Position numbers and translations under genes: made by a program
Shown: positions 32,410 to 33,589 of the stretch, piece by piece
Layout: every line of letters begins with the position of its first letter
Numbering within the stretch: the first letter of the stretch is position 1
DNA from: a virus
Length of the DNA: 33,589 nt
Virus record (IMG/VR): IMGVR_UViG_3300042914_005450
Location: 1 to 33,589 of that record
Reading direction: 5' to 3' (one strand)
The notes under the pieces: model-generated
The model's input: only the letters and a program-made list of their open reading frames with translations
Databases searched by the model: none
What the model was told of the DNA's origin: nothing

Positions 32410-32934
32410 ATGTTGCCAGAAATTTCAAAAATAAAAGGAATTCATCCCGGAGCAATTTTAAGAAGAGAACTGAAAAATCGAGGAATGAAAAGTAATGAAT
32501 TAGCCGAATTGGTTAATGAATACAAACAGACCATTAGTGCCATTCTCAATGAAAGAAGAAGTATTAATCCTGGACTTTCAATCAAATTGGCAGAGCAATT
32601 AGACGTTGCTGAGGATTACTTCATGCACTTGCAAGCCAGTTACGATGTAAAAAGAGAATTGGAACAACATCATTCTGAAAAAAGATCCCCAAATCTTAAG
32701 AAGATTCGCAAGATACTTTTTTGGGACACAGATTTCGATCAATTAGATTGGGAGAGACAAAAATCAGCAATTATCAAGCGAGTATTCGAACGAGGAAATG
32801 ACATCGAGATTAGAGAGATTATTTCTTTTTATGGCCCGTCAACGGTTAATAAAACAATTCACTTGGCTAAGAATGATTTCCTTCCGACCTTCAATCAAAA
32901 TGTAAGAAAGTACCTAACTAAAGACAACGTATAA
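32410..32934 (+). CDS. HigA-like XRE antitoxin with DUF6922-type C-terminus
   Basis: A 174-aa protein from ATG 32410. The open frame reaches a TTG at 32362, but that lies inside the operator palindrome, so the ATG is preferred. Residues about 8-75 form a HigA-type XRE HTH (IHPGAILRRELKNRGMKSNELAELVNEYKQTISAILNERRSINPGLSIKLAEQL). Residues about 98-143 (IRKILFWDTDFDQLDWERQKSAIIKRVFERGNDIEIREIISFYG) look like the DUF6922 unit that usually accompanies AbiEii-type toxins. It probably neutralises the next gene's product and represses the operon through the palindrome. The toxin start lies two nt after its stop. Confidence 0.8.
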   Translation: MLPEISKIKGIHPGAILRRELKNRGMKSNELAELVNEYKQTISAILNERRSINPGLSIKLAEQLDVAEDYFMHLQASYDVKRELEQHHSEKRSPNLKKIRKILFWDTDFDQLDWERQKSAIIKRVFERGNDIEIREIISFYGPSTVNKTIHLAKNDFLPTFNQNVRKYLTKDNV

Positions 32935-32935
32935 A

Positions 32936-33589
32936 TTGAATATACTTTATAGAAATACCGTTTCAGACACCCTTTGGGAATCATTGAAAAAACTAATGGA
33001 ATTAGAAGAATTAAATTCTTTCCGTTTGGTTGGCGGCACTTCCCTGAGCTTGCAAATAGGACACAGAATGTCAGTCGACATTGATTTATTTACTGATGCA
33101 GTATATGATTCCATCGATTTCAATCGAATTGATGAGATAATTTCCTCAACTTTTCAACTAGTTGATATGGGGTATGGAGGGAATAATTCAATGGGCAAAT
33201 CATACTATGTAGGAACATCAAAAGACGATTTAGTTAAATTGGATATTTTCTATACGGACCCATTTATTTACCCGGAAATAACAATGGAAGGTGTTCGTTT
33301 TGCGGGTTTAGAAGAAATCGCAGCAATGAAATTAGAAGTGATTGGTAACGGAGGAAGAAAAAAAGACTTTTGGGACCTACATGAATTATTGGAACATTAT
33401 TCACTTGCTCAAATGATTACATTTTATGAAAAACGATATCCTTATAGTTTTTCAAAAGAAGAAATAATAGCAAGACTTACATTTTTTGAAAATGCAAACG
33501 AAGATTTTGACCCCATTTGCCTTCGCAAGAAATACTGGGAATTAATAAAATTGGATTTTGAAGAAAGAGTTAAAAAAGAATTTAATTAG
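32936..33589 (+). CDS. AbiEii-type nucleotidyltransferase toxin
   Basis: A 217-aa protein of the AbiEii/AbiGii nucleotidyltransferase family: LVGGTSLSLQIGHRMSVDIDLFTD with the GG-S and D-x-D pair (Asp48, Asp50), third acidic residue Asp103 (LDIF), and RKKDFWDLHELLEHY near 141-155. The start is TTG at 32936, because no ATG occurs before the conserved region and the spacing to the antitoxin stop (one base) fits an operon. Such toxins add nucleotides to tRNA or other targets and cause growth arrest, including abortive phage defence. Complete in the window. Confidence 0.88.
   Translation: MNILYRNTVSDTLWESLKKLMELEELNSFRLVGGTSLSLQIGHRMSVDIDLFTDAVYDSIDFNRIDEIISSTFQLVDMGYGGNNSMGKSYYVGTSKDDLVKLDIFYTDPFIYPEITMEGVRFAGLEEIAAMKLEVIGNGGRKKDFWDLHELLEHYSLAQMITFYEKRYPYSFSKEEIIARLTFFENANEDFDPICLRKKYWELIKLDFEERVKKEFN

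Overview
The window reads as accessory DNA of a Bacteroidota, probably a Flavobacteriales. The reasons are low GC, a secreted protein ending in the NKLRVYDGTTWQ-type tail common in that phylum, an RteC-family protein, and Bacteroidota-style tyrosine recombinases paired with short helix-turn-helix proteins. No rRNA, tRNA or CRISPR array was seen. Coordinates, motifs and spacings were read directly from the sequence. Family names come from motif recognition, without any database search.

Region 1 (1-4.3 kb) starts with a secreted repeat-type surface protein. Two unrelated-looking small acidic genes of unknown function follow. Each lies behind its own copy of a 90-bp leader (about 80% identical) and each is closed by a strong terminator, which resembles a set of small cassettes. 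A minus-strand unknown gene and a winged-helix-like gene diverge around a 47-nt near-palindrome.

Region 2 (4.49-18.23 kb) is one long, tightly packed plus-strand operon and the main point of interest. It holds a half-length HsdS, two unknown small genes, hsdM, hsdS, a small membrane-anchored protein, a 22-codon scar of a second hsdS 3' end, a trypsin-like protease, a SEC-C zinc-motif protein, a 764-aa prokaryotic Argonaute-like protein, a protein with two C-terminal membrane helices, hsdR, and a YgjP-type metallopeptidase. The Argonaute-like protein keeps MID residues that could hold a guide 5' end but appears to have lost the PIWI catalytic residues. A type I restriction-modification system therefore seems to enclose a guide-dependent sensor with candidate effectors (protease, membrane protein). 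The working model is that HsdM/HsdS/HsdR do standard restriction while the inner module acts as a second, possibly abortive, layer.

Region 3 (18.6-27.2 kb) looks like a mobile element or a stack of element remnants. It has a minimal tyrosine recombinase, a small coiled-coil gene, unknown genes, a ParB-like protein behind a cluster of palindromes, an orphan C5 DNA methyltransferase, a divergent single-subunit (PolA/T7-type) polymerase-like protein, an excisionase-like HTH gene and a full-length tyrosine integrase. A second trypsin-like protease of the same family as that in the RM operon lies convergent to the integrase.

Region 4 (27.2-33.6 kb) is a second integrative element. It opens with a strong terminator and an array of GGTAACC sites, followed by a tyrosine integrase lacking the first catalytic Arg, RteC, an HTH protein, and a replication initiator whose gene contains 12-bp iteron-like repeats followed by an AT-rich stretch. 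A DnaC/IstB-type ATPase, an amidase and a toxin-antitoxin pair follow. The pair is a HigA-like/DUF6922-type antitoxin with an AbiEii-type nucleotidyltransferase, preceded by a perfect 20-bp palindrome.
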